A stretch of 64,000 nucleotides of DNA from Nageia nagi (Eukaryota; Pinophyta): the NCBI GenBank assembly GCA_050084985.1, contig JBITNC010000001.1:123132001-123196000 (forward strand), written 5' to 3'. Under the pieces are notes generated by a model, which was given only the letters and a program-made list of their open reading frames with translations, was not told the origin of the DNA and did not search any database. Of the stretch, positions 34,660 through 45,250 are shown piece after piece. How positions within the stretch are numbered: the first letter of the stretch is position 1; each line of letters starts with the position of its first letter. The position numbers and the translations under genes were made by a program.

Positions 34660-34865
34660 GAGCCAACCAAGAAGGCCGCGTTCAAGATGCTGAGATGCAT
34701 AGGCTTACAGTGGAAAATCAAAGGTTAGCTGCAACTCATGGTGCTCTAAGGCAGGATCTTGCTGGTGCACAGTAGGAGATACAAAGACTCCAGGCTCATA
34801 TGGAGTTGCAGAGAGCTTATGTAGAGATTTAGCAGATCCCTGCGATGCATGCTGAGACTGCACTC
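34660..34865 (+). pseudogene. Captured fragment of an FLX-like coiled-coil gene
   Basis: The plus frame (antisense to the element) reads A-E-M-H-R-L-T, then V-E-N-Q-R-L-A-A-T-H-G-A-L-R-Q-D-L and, after an in-frame TAG where Gln is expected, E-I-Q-R-L-Q-A-H-M. The block E-N-Q-R-L-A-A-T-H-x-A-L-R-Q-E-L followed by A-Q-Q-E-I-Q-R-L-x-A-H is characteristic of plant FLX/FLX-like proteins (FRIGIDA-pathway coiled-coil proteins). The rest of such a gene is absent. A second TAG follows further on. This is a piece of host gene sequence in the retrotransposon leader, not a functional gene. The family assignment is from memory of the family and needs a protein search. Confidence 0.7.
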
Positions 34866-34924
34866 TGTCAAACACTTCATAGACCCACAGAGGGAGGAGG
34901 GAGACGTGGAGGTGAGGCCAGCGC

Positions 34925-35250
34925 GTGAAGTTAGTGCAGAGCCTGCTCCCAGAATTTGCAGACCCTTTCACGTATCTGTTTGGTGCATATCCTGTGAGCT
35001 TGGCAGTCCATGAAATGGTGTCTGCATCATGCATCTTGGTAAACAATCTGCAGAGCTGTGGATGGAACATAGCCATTTTGTGCCAATCCTACGATCAGGG
35101 GAGTCGATGAACCGGTGTCTGCATCATGCATCTTTTCAAACAAGTCTCGCACATACGGGAGGAGGCAAGGAGGAGGCGGAGAGCTAGGAAGAGTTCTACG
35201 CACGGGAAGGCCAACAGTGGTCTGCAGCATGCATCTCACCAAACAAAGTG
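34925..35250 (-). pseudogene. Captured PPR (pentatricopeptide repeat) gene fragment
   Basis: The minus strand gives two PPR-like motifs: L-F-T-K-M-H-D-A-D-T-I-S-W-T-A-K-L-T-G-Y-A-P-N-R-Y-V (34950-35050) and L-F-E-K-M-H-D-A-D-T followed by L-I-V-G-L-A-Q-N-G-Y-V (35060-35150). Both match the PLS-class pattern L-F-x-x-M-x-x-R-D-x-x-S-W-T-x-x-I-x-G-Y-A-Q-N-G. PPR proteins bind organellar RNA. The two motifs are in different frames and share the phrase 'ggtgtctgcatcatgcatctt' on the plus strand, so they may also be a local duplication of one motif. The fragment has the same orientation as gag-pol and no start, targeting sequence or further repeats. Confidence 0.75.
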
Positions 35251-35837
35251 CGTGGCCCAAAAAAATGTTTTTATTTTGAAACTTTTAATAATATTTGTAA
35301 TATTTGTATGTTTTTCAATTTAATGCTATTGTAAAATTGAAAAAAATTGCAAATAAAGTGAAGGTAGATACCTTCTTCTTCTTTTTATTTGTTCAACAAT
35401 AATCTCTCCATATTTGTTTTAAATTTTAAACTATTGCCTCTAACAAATGATTTCCCCCTTTTTTACATATATAGACCTCTTAATACCAAAAGAATAAGAG
35501 GTATGTAAAAAAAAAAAATAGCAATATTGCAACTAATCAAGAAAAATATTAGTGTACAAATTGCAAATTGTGCATAATGTATTATTGCTCAATCACTTAA
35601 CATAAAAGATTGTTAGTAGAACAAAATAAGCAATAATATATTATGTTATTGAGGCAATTGAACTAACATAATCATAAAATAATGTTAGTATCAACATGAA
35701 TATAATTTATAAGATAACCAAAGGAAATTTATACCTTCTCTTGGAATTTTACCTCACTAATGGGATGTAAGATGAGGAATGAAGAAGGATCACCAAGATG
35801 TAACTTTCACACCAAGAAGAAGAGCTTCCAAACCAAG

Positions 35838-35849
35838 GCTCTGATACCA
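35838..35849 (-). promoter_or_regulatory. Primer-binding site
   Basis: The minus strand reads TGGTATCAGAGC, the exact initiator-Met-type primer site of plant LTR elements, two bases inside the 5' LTR. Confidence 0.95.
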
Positions 35850-35851
35850 AA

Positions 35852-36359
35852 TGAAGGATTTGAACTAGATCTAAACAAATCCTCTAGGACCTTAGACTAG
35901 GAAACTCAAGTGTACACAAGATAACACATCTATAATTCTAAGAACATCATTCACACAATATGACACCAATATAATGTGGTTCCTCCCTCCTTGGGAGTAC
36001 ATCCACAACTAGTTCTCTTATTCTCAAATCTATGTCTCTCTTACAACTATTCTCTAGCTCTCTCCTACACAACCAAGTAGAGTAATCTTACTCAAAACTT
36101 AGATATATTTACATGAGGAGAGGCCCTCTATTTATAGGTTGAGAGCACCTCCCTAACCTTCCTTTAACCCAAGGGTAAGGTTAGGGTTACATTAAATGTA
36201 CCACCAAACTTCAACCTACCAACTAACTCCTTTGGTAAAGTCAAAGTCTACATATTAAAGAATTCTATTAATCACTTAAGGTATCTACATACCTTTAAGT
36301 GATTAATTGAATTTACAAGGAGTTTAGATATTCACAATATTTCATTACAAATTCTAACA
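35852..36359 (-). repeat. 5' LTR of young Copia element
   Basis: 508 bp, apparently identical to 27625-28132. It carries the promoter that would transcribe the element to the left. Confidence 0.96.
36128..36137 (-). promoter_or_regulatory. LTR TATA box
   Basis: The minus strand reads CTATAAATAG, a full plant TATA box. Equivalent blocks are kept at the same place in the other LTRs, including the old ones. Transcription would start about 30 bases further left, near 36095-36105, and run leftwards. Confidence 0.7.
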
Positions 36360-36999
36360 GTTACTACGAGTTTAGTGATGGTACCATGCATGTATTATGG
36401 GTAGGTAAGGGTATATCAATTAATTTCAATGTAGTGAAATTAACATCAAGTTCCATCATAGGAGGTGATATGAACCCGATCCACTTGACATATGCTAATA
36501 GGTCATTTTCATGGGGTAGCATGAAGTGATGGTAAAATCATACCCCTTCTTAGGTGTATGGGCCCTAACAAGAACCTAAAGGTCATAGTTGATATAGGTC
36601 ATTCAAACATGGGTACTAAGTTAAAACAAGTGCATGGTAGATGCATTGTTGAAACTAACTATCACATGACTTGGGTGAAATGAAAACTGATAATTTCCAT
36701 CCACTTGAGGGTCATCTATAGTGACTATTAAAACTCAAACATGGAATGCTAAAACTTATTATATAAATATTAAGGTGCTAACTTAGTTAAAAAATATTTC
36801 TAGTTTTTGAGGTAAAATTTAGATGTACATTTCATATGTCGATGTGGTGCCAACATCATCTACATCTAGTACTATGATAGCCTCATTAGGTGCATCATCT
36901 GGTAATATGATAGCCTCATCAGATGCATCATCTAGAGGTGTATATGACCTCTTAGGAAGGTCCTCTTATTCTTTCACTCATCTATATAGCACCTTCTCC
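36360..36999. other. Unassigned DNA right of the young element
   Basis: It starts with the target flank GTTAC. No gene is recognised. The direct repeat 'gatagcctcatcagatgcatcatct' / 'gatagcctcattaggtgcatcatct' near 36877-36935 is a local duplication. Confidence 0.4.
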
Positions 37000-37960
37000 C
37001 CATGTACATCCTACTAGATGGAAAACTACCTCATGCCTTACTCATATTTGAATATCTCAACATCTCAAGGCATCTTCCCACATACATCATAGGATTGTTA
37101 CACATGCAATAGTTGCTCGACCTACTCAGCTCAACCTAGTGCTCTCCTCTAGAGCTTGTAGATGATATCCTCTACTCATGGGCTATCCCACTATTATGGT
37201 GCCAAGCATACATATCCTCATAGGGTCTTATACATAGTGAATCATGTGCCCCCACCCATCTCTTAGAGTAGGGTAGCTCTCACCCTACCAATGGTGTATT
37301 TGAATTTGCAACCTTGATCTTATGTATATCATATGATAGGATGTTGGGCCATGCCACCTACACATGTTCTCATGCCTAGATATGAATCAATAAGGATGTA
37401 GTAAGTCCCACTCTACCTCTCTCCCTATCTAATAACTCTATAAAGGTTTGCTACAATATTGCAAAGGCCTAAGTATAGATTGTGCCCTCCTCAACTATAT
37501 CTTTCACCTCATTTAGTAGGTTCTAAGAGAACCTATAGCCATTGGCATCTAAAAGTAAGAAGTTATTAATGATAATCATAATGATCTTTGCCTATAAAAT
37601 CAACAATCCATGATCATATGTTGTGATGTACTTGACTCTTCTATGGCCTATGTCAATGGTTTACCACCTATCCCTAAACATCCTCTACATTTCCCTTGTC
37701 TTGGAGGGGAACTCCATGATCATAGTACCTTTGATGGGCACCCATAAAATTTGATAGATATCCTCCAATATGATGATCATTTCCCTTATCAAGAAATGAA
37801 AGGTGTTGTGTTAGGCATCCTAACACTCCACTTATGTACATATATATGTCTAATCCATAATGACCATCTACAGTTGCACAACATCAGCTAGTCTGACTAC
37901 CTCTAGCCACACCTAGTCTTCCTCATCCAAAACCTTATGCATATTGTTAAAGATCGACCT
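37000..37960 (-). pseudogene. Decayed plant mobile domain (PMD) gene
   Basis: The minus strand gives, in order, N-T-F-H-F-L-I-R-E-M-I-I-I-L-E-D-I-Y-Q-I-L (about 37750-37815), matching the T-F-H-L-P-x-G-E-M-T-I-T-L-E-D-V block of the PMD family, then a block near 37360-37460 (L-L-I-H-I, stop, A, stop, E-H-V) matching L-Q-x-W-A-W-E-H. At least seven stops fall where Gln or Trp codons are expected, typical of C-to-T decay. PMD proteins are related to transposon-encoded domains and are common cargo of plant elements. Family knowledge gives the class; whether this was a host gene or part of an element cannot be told. Confidence 0.62.
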
Positions 37961-40900
37961 AAAATTGTGGCAGGTTTTTTCCTAGCACCAATTTAAGCAA
38001 CTATCATGTCAATCTTCCTAATCAAAGTTAATGTATCCTTATTTTGTTAAGTTATTCCTCTCAATATTAAGTTAATTTTTATTTTACGATGTATCCTATG
38101 CATGTTAGCTCATTTGGTCTCTAATGTGTCATATCTAGATCCTAAGTTTGTATCTTTATCAAATTTGATCATCTCATTTTCTAAGTTTTATCCATTTTGT
38201 CTAGTCTATCTAATTAGTTTGCAATAGGTCAATTAGGGTTTCTTAAGGTTTTGATTCCTTATAGACTAGTTGGTAAATTGGTTGGGCATTTGGCTAACTA
38301 ACCCATTGATCCTAGTTCTAACTAGCTAGGATCTAACTGGTAGGGTGCCTACTAACTCCTAAATTAGAACCTATCTACACCCTATTGGTTAGAAAATCCA
38401 AAAGAGGTAAATAAAAACCTACAATTTGGACCCTCAAAACTAGCAAAATACATAAAAATTAAGCATCGAACTACAAATCAAAATCCATAAAAAAATTCTA
38501 AACATTATTTGCTATATTTTGACTATTAGGTTATCCAATTTGGTCTCCTATTTTGTGAGAAATATGATGCCCTAGTTTTTTGTATATACCCTACAATTTT
38601 TATCAAATTACACTAATTTTAACTGTTAAAACCAAAACCAAAATTCATTTCCTTTGCTAAACTATGTGTGAGCTAATTAAATACAATTTCAAAATTCAAA
38701 ATGAGTGAGTTTTTTAGATACATACTTGCTTATATAGGAGGTCACATCCTCCTCTTGGTGGGTCATGTGATGGGTCCTATCCTACTTTCACAACAACTAC
38801 CATCTCTCTTCATAAACTTAGATAACTCTTGAGCTCACAAACAAAATAAACACTCCCCTTAATTAGGGATCAAATCTCAAAATAATAAGTGTGCACATTG
38901 ATAAAATGAATTGCCTTATTTATTTTTAACACATCATTTTCCTAATCGATTGACCAATTAGTCAATTGATTGATTGATCAATTTCTCTAGTCCCTTTAGC
39001 CGATATTCTTAGCCATACCACTTATTAGCCCTAGGTAATCTGCAATAGACTAGTTAGGTTGAATTTCATCATTTTTCATTTTTCCTACCAATCCACTAAA
39101 CCCTTTTCACTTGTTAATTGTGAATATAATTGTGTCCTTTCCTATGCCTCATACCATCTTCTCACTCGAGGGGGATGCAATCACTCAACCTTTTCATGTT
39201 CTAGATAATCATCATCCTATTAGGCACCTCCATAGGTACGATTAACTTTTTGCAAATTTGGCATTCTTGTATTGTATTTTTATTTATCATTTTGATTATT
39301 TTAGCATATTTATCATTTATCATTCAATATGGTATCTTTTTCAGGCATTGTATGCTTACACATTATGATTAAATGCTTGGTAGGTCTACAAGCTTACACT
39401 TGATTATTTACCATGAATGTGTCGTTATCATTTTACCTTTCAACAATTGGGGAAAAGTAGAATCATTTCATCCTTCAACTATTGGGGAAAATAAGAGATC
39501 ATTTAATTTTATTATTTAGTTTCTTGATGTGACTATTCCTTTTGATATGACTATATTACATCATTGTATAGTATATCCTATAATTCTATTTTATGATCAT
39601 TTTGTTTTAGCACTTTATAGGAACAAATACATCATTATCACATATTATCTTCATGAATAATAATTGGTTATGACATAAAAATGTTGGCACCATGAGGTAT
39701 TATAGTCATAGTTACACCTTGACATGACTATGTCATTTCTACCATAGCCCATTTTATTGTGGTATAGACTATTTACAGCATAACATTATTGGCATAACAG
39801 TGTTGGCACTGTGAGGTGTTATAGCCATATATACCATCAACATGATTATGTCAATCCCATCATTATAAAGCATGTAAATATCATATTGTACACACTTCAT
39901 GTATTTTTGTACCATATTTTGCATCTCATGAAATTTCATTTCACATCTCACAAAAATCAGCACAAAAATTAGCTTCTATAAATACCTAAAAATCATTTGT
40001 TCACCTAGCTTAGGCAATTCATGATGATTTAACCTATCTTACAATTTATTGTGGTCATATCATCTCATTGACCTTGCATGATAGCATTTACACGATCGAT
40101 TTTGGTAACTTAATCATTTGTTACCATTTAGTCAACCCTAGCCCTAACCAACTTACTAGATATGGGACTAGTTGATTGAGTATTTTTGCAGCTTTAGAGG
40201 TCATACAAGAGCATCAAATCATATCCTTTTGGTCATTTTCTAACCCTCTTGTCCATGGTTGCATTTTAGTATTTCTAAGCTAGTCTCTTGTAGACTTAGG
40301 CTAGCATAGTTTAGTTTATTTTAATCAATAGAAAAATTATTTTGGATTTTATATTAGCTTGCATTATAGGCATTGATCTATTTTTGAGTGCCTTATTGAC
40401 TTAAGGCTTGGAGGTTTACATGAAAATAAGTCACATCTTCCTTGGCTCTAGGGTATTAAGGACCTAGAGCTTATTTTGTAGGTCATTTGGTGCTTTGGGT
40501 ATATCACAAAAAGGATAAATATATAAACCCTATCTCCATTTTGTCTTATTATCATTATCTTATCATATTCAAGAAGTATTTTAGATATTGCAAGGTGGGC
40601 ATCCAAAGGCCCTTAGATTTCTCACATTTTTTTGTGTTTGAGCTCAAGATATGTGGTCTTTTGGGCTACTTACAAAATTGGTTATTAAACATTTTATGTC
40701 AAATAATTTGCAATTTTTTTTCTAGTTTTTTACTATTTTTCAAAATTTGTATAAAATTCACCTAACATTTCACATAGTAAATTTAGTTTGCCAATTATTT
40801 TTACTATCATTTTAATTATGTTTTTAGATATTTGCCAAGATTTTATAGGTCAACTTTAGAGGAGGGATGTTAAAAATTACCTTGATGAAAAGGTCATACA

Positions 40901-41099
40901 ACAATAATTAGCTTGAGTGCTACTATCAAAACTTTAAATAACACTTGTATAGCTTTAATGATCTCCAACATTTGTTGATCAATCAAACAAGCTCCAAAAA
41001 GATACCATAGTTATCAATCTTTAATAAAATATAAGAGTTGGTATTAGAAATAATCTACAATGCTCCAACAATCTTTAAGAACATCCTTAGGGTTATTTT
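37961..41099. other. Intergenic DNA with a weak tandem duplication
   Basis: No recognisable gene. 39670-39880 holds two diverged copies of a unit of about 115 bp ('gttggcac-gtgaggt-ttatag-cat...catgactatgtcaat'). 39430-39510 has a short duplication around 'caac-attggggaaaa'. 38945-38985 is a 'gattgattgatcaatt' palindromic AT stretch. 40850-40870 contains 'agaggagggatgt', which could be an old purine tract, but no LTR was found beside it. Confidence 0.45.
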
Positions 41100-42804
41100 A
41101 GTGATGAAAATATATATCATTATCTCTAAAAGACCTTTGCACTTCATCTTCTACTAAGAAAATATGTGTGATGCTTTACTTGCCCCCAAAATGTACTATG
41201 ATCATCTAGAGATATTACTTAGCTCTTTATTTTTCCAACAATATCATTAGCTATTGATATTAAGTATTTATACCATACATTAATGTAGGTTTGGTAATAG
41301 TAATGAACATGTTTAGTATTAGCCATCGTTTATTAATTAAAAATTATTATTTCATTAAGTACTTATTCCTATTGACTATAGACCATATTTGACCATTATC
41401 TACAGTATTGATATTGCAAAGTGGTTGTGTATATTCTTCATATAGGAATTTACATGAACGTACATAAAATATTTTAGATTCTTGGTAGGGAGCTGGCTTT
41501 AAACTAATAAGGGCTTCTCTAGATAATAAATCAACAACTACATTCTTGATACCTTTATAATATTCTAATATGATGTTAAAGCAGGAGAAAAAGGACTAAA
41601 GTCTTACCATAAGTACTAAGGTAGAATCTTCTACAAGTTTTCCTTTAAGATAACTTGACATTCCTATGAAATCAGACCTGAGGATAAAAGGAATAGTGCA
41701 AAGATATAATTGAAACTTCTCAATTCCTATTTTTACAATCGATATTTCTTGTTGGCTAGAATGTTGCTTTAACTATGCACCTTTCTAACATCTTGAAGAA
41801 TGGACATAGATAGACTTTATACTTTTACCATTCTCATCTTATTGTTTTTGTTTAAGTATAATGCCCCACCCTTCACTAGAGGCATCAATTTCTAGAATAT
41901 TGGGGCTAGATTCATTTGGAAGCTATGTAGGAGGAAGATTGACACATATTTCTTTGATTCTTATTACTACAGTAGTATGCTTTTCTATCCATGTAGGAGG
42001 ACCCTTTTGTAGAATTTCATTGAACAATTTTCTATTATATGCAAACTTTTCATAAAAAAGTGATACATAATTACAACATCTAAGAAACTTTTTAAGTTAT
42101 TTCCTATCTTTGATTTTATCAAGAAAATTATGTACAAAAGAAAGTACATGTGGTTGAAGTTAAAAAGAACCATTACTAATCTTATGTCTAAGAAACTCTA
42201 TATAAGACTGAAATAAAACCATGTTTTTTGTAGATAGAAGTAGTCCATAAGAAATAACTAATTCTTTGAAGATCTTTAAATGCTCATATAATTATTTTGA
42301 AGTAATAAGGATATCATTTATATACTATATGACAAAATCTTGTACCTTTTAAGAGAAAATATCATCCATTCTTTTTTCAAACTCAGATGGTGCATTCTTG
42401 AGTCTAAAAGGTATTACATTCCACTAATAATGTTTATCTAATACTGGTACCATAAAAATAATTTTGAATATATCTACTTTAATACCAAGTTGCCAAAATT
42501 CTAATTTTAAATCAAACTTAAGAAAAACAACATAATCTTTTCTTGAGGAGATCTTTAATTTCCTCTGTAACAATGTTCCTATCCTCAACATACATAGCAA
42601 TATAGTTAGCTTTTGAGGGAACTTTAATATTTTCATATTTCAAGAGGCAACTAACATCATAGTATTCTCAATGCCAAAATGCTTGCGGTTCTTCTGAGAA
42701 ATAATCTTTTACTAAAGACTCTTGGAATTGATTGAGTTTTTTTTGAATTTGTGACTGTATAGTGATTCTCCTTTATTCTAGACTAAGAACTAATAGTTGA
42801 TTAG
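41100..42804 (-). pseudogene. Endogenous pararetrovirus RT-RNase H remnant
   Basis: The minus strand carries a decayed reverse transcriptase and RNase H of Caulimoviridae type. 42424-42636 includes F-L-K-F-D-L-K and F-W-Q-L-G-I-K. The active-site region near 42315 reads Y-I-N-D, with a stop directly before it. Further left are blocks corresponding to the thumb and connection regions, and RNase H-like pieces lie between 41380 and 41800. The style of the F-D-L-K-S-G-F-W-Q-I and N-A-P-S-E-F blocks distinguishes caulimovirids from gypsy elements. Many stops and frameshifts are present. It is a dead genomic relic with no intact frame. Confidence 0.75.
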
Positions 42805-43200
42805 CTACATTTTTTTTAGAAATGAAATGTGGCTTTTTTGAATGGCTTCTGTGTAAGTACATTCAAGAATACCTTCTTTCAAAGTAATTTGGAATGTAGT
42901 TTTTGTAAATGATATAGGGACATAATTTTCAAAGAAATCAAAACCTAACAACATTCCTATCCAAGAATCTAATACTAAGAAATCATAGAAAAAATAATTT
43001 CTATTAAGGATGAACCTTAGATTTTTTAATTTACCTTTAGCACTGACCATGGAACCATCAATGGAAGTGAATATGCCTAGATAAGGAGTGGTACAATGTG
43101 GATGTACAATATGAGGGTGGAATATTCTAGTACTAGCCCTAGTATCTAAGTGAGCAGTAACTTCTTGAGTTAAAAAAGAGTAAAAAATACATCTACTATT
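42805..43200 (-). pseudogene. Endogenous pararetrovirus protease remnant
   Basis: The minus-strand run at 42805-43050 contains V-L-D-S-W-I-G-M-L-L-G-F-D-F, the second conserved part of a retropepsin-like protease, followed by an I-T-L-K-E-G stretch. It sits directly upstream of the RT remnant, as in caulimovirid polyproteins. The expected catalytic D-T/S-G near 43120-43150 is decayed. Confidence 0.65.
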
Positions 43201-44500
43201 ACCTCATTAAGGATTTCCATCTTGAGCTTCACTTCATGTACCCCAAGATTTGTAAGCTCTTAAGGAGGTGGTAATGGATCATTGGGGATTGTTGCTACAA
43301 CATCTTCTTTAGTAAAGATTTTGCTAGGTCCTACTTCATCAAGAGGATTTGAATCCAAGTTAGCATCACTATGTTCTTTTGATGCTCATTGACTCTAGTT
43401 TGTTCCTAGTTGCATCTCCTAATAGAGTTCAAATTTTACTTTTTCAAGCTGATCTATTCTCTATTCAAGCTTATCTATCCTTTTCAATTATTTTTTGAGA
43501 CATTGGATCTCTTGGGGAATAGTGAGATGTTTTGTCTTTGCTTCTTTCATTATGTCTATATAAGATGCAAGAGGAGTAGTCCTTGTAGCCTAAGGAGGAT
43601 TAACCTCATTTTTTGAATTTGTGAGGCCTCTTAGAAAATATTTTCTTTGGATAGCAAGAGCAGGGTTTTGATGTCTTCTAAATAGATCTATTTATATGTG
43701 GATTCTTTATCCTTTTCCTATTACTCTTTTTATATCTACAACCATAACCAGTAAATAAATATTTATTACACATGAAGGGTATAATACCAAAGGCACTCAC
43801 CATGATGGAATTTATTGCTCTTTGGTTTACACATAAATTACCAATAGATTTTTTTATAGCTTGGTTCATTTCTACCCATGTGGTTTCCTCTGTTACTTCT
43901 TTGCCATTTATAATAATTCTTTTTTTTAGCCATAATTATGTGATCTATGACATACTAGCCTAACTGCTTTGGTAGACTCATCAAGAAATGCTTTTTGTAT
44001 GTAGTCTTATTAGGATTACTTCTGAAGTAAGCCAAAGTAGTGTAATCCTCAAAATACTTGTCATACTAAGATAGATCACAACATTTCATTTGAATAAGTC
44101 TTTCTTAGGCTTCTTCTTTCGCATCGATGGTGCCACTAATAAATTATTTGGCCAAAATAATCATCAGCTTCTTGAGATAATCATATTTATTATAAGAGTC
44201 TTTCTATTCTCTAGACTCTTGTCTCCATTGAATAGGTTTACATTCTCACCAAGAATTAAGAATACTAGTAAAACATGGGATTAGATTGTCTAAGACATCT
44301 TTAGAATCTAGCTATTGGGAACATATCAATTATTGTAGAATCCATGTCTATATAGCCTAGAAAGTTACATTCCTTTAGGAAGGAGACTCTTTATCAATGT
44401 TCCACATCATGTATCTTGCAGACATGAATTTACTAGATCATGATCTAACATTAGATTAATAAGGGGGCTTGAGATCATACTTTTCTCCTTCACTTGAATC
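43201..44500 (-). pseudogene. Endogenous pararetrovirus coat protein region
   Basis: The minus strand between 43678 and 44140 gives pieces such as D-Y-T-T-L-A-Y-F-R-S-N-P-N-K-T, K-K-H-F-L-M-S-L-P and a basic run K-K-S-N-R-K-R-I-K. These resemble the coat-protein core and basic tail that precede the protease in Caulimoviridae. Stops and frame changes are frequent. The assignment rests partly on position and is less sure than that of the RT. Confidence 0.55.
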
Positions 44501-45250
44501 TCTTTACCTTTTATTCAGCTTCTTACCATTTTAAAAGGGTTTTGAACAAAGAGTTTTGACTCATTAGCAAATTTCAAATTTCTAATAAGGCAAATTTTGT
44601 ACTAGAGCAATATTACTCTTTGACATCAAAGATATCAACGATTCTCTTTTAAAAGCTTTTATCTCACCATACTATCTTGTCCACTGAATATAGTATTGAA
44701 GATCTACTTTGGATGGCTTTAAGGATTCATCAAGAGGACTATGAATTCCTTTAAGTGAGGTAGGAAGGAATTCCTTGATGGTTAGTAAGAGCTCAAGATA
44801 ATGGATTTATCTTTGTGCTAATATTTCTAACTCTTTTTTGTTTTGGATGATCTAATCATCCATATTTCTCAATTGTTCTCTGATTGCTTTTCTATGCTCT
44901 AGACCATCTTCATAAAAATTATCTTTTCAAAGCTTGCCTTTATCTTGGAAGTGTTTTCTGCTTTAGCAATCAGATGTTCATTAGTCCAACTTAATTTCTT
45001 ATTGGATGAGGATTGTGCATCTACTTTATCTTCTTGAAATGGAGTAAAGGGCCATGAATGCACTTGAACTTTTGGATCTTTTGTAGACACTTTATAACAA
45101 TATTCCTTTAGAGTGAATCTATTTTTGACTTCACGAGCTTGACCATTGGGACTATACCTCTTAGGTTTTCCTACCTTAACTCTAGGTGGAGAGGAAGATA
45201 TCATTTTAAGAGGAGGATAGTATACTAAGGGTAAAGATTTATGGATTAAT
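44501..45250 (-). pseudogene. Upstream part of the pararetrovirus polyprotein, unassigned
   Basis: A 101-codon minus-strand run at 44899-45204 contains K-P-K-R-Y-S-P-N-G-Q and W-P-F-T-P-F-Q-E, followed by a Lys/Ser-rich stretch. The orientation and spacing suggest sequence between the movement-protein and coat-protein regions. No domain could be identified with confidence. Confidence 0.4.

Larger units (their letters stand above)
32814..35837 (-). other. Long leader of the young element
   Basis: About 3.0 kb between primer site and gag start, far longer than in most Copia elements. 32900-33600 is shared with the other copies (for example 'acctggatgcccgcaaggtggagccc' near 32980). Then come the 78-bp tandem repeat (33619-33927), an AT-rich part, the G+C-rich captured segment (about 34440-35260), and a part conserved next to the primer site (35700-35837). 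Many short upstream ATGs make normal scanning to gag unlikely unless the RNA is spliced or has internal entry. Confidence 0.7.
27625..36359 (-). mobile_element. Young full-length Copia LTR retrotransposon carrying host gene fragments
   Basis: 8735 bp. The two LTRs (27625-28132 and 35852-36359) are each 508 bp and showed no difference when read against each other, so insertion was recent. Flanks are GTTAA on the left and GTTAC on the right, a five-base target duplication with one mismatch. In the minus orientation the order is: 5' LTR; primer site TGGTATCAGAGC; leader of 3.0 kb with captured PPR and FLX-like sequence and a 78-bp tandem repeat; gag with CCHC knuckle; protease (D-T-G); integrase; RT; RNase H; 3' noncoding region with five 24-nt hairpins; purine tract AAGGGGGAG; 3' LTR. 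Domain order (integrase before RT) defines Ty1/Copia. The polyprotein is broken by a frameshift, an in-frame TAG and an RNase H deletion, so the copy is probably not autonomous. Confidence 0.96.

Noticed and set aside
35838-35849. Match to a tRNA sequence
   Set aside because: Only the 12-base complement of the tRNA 3' end is present. It is the primer-binding site next to the LTR, not a tRNA gene.
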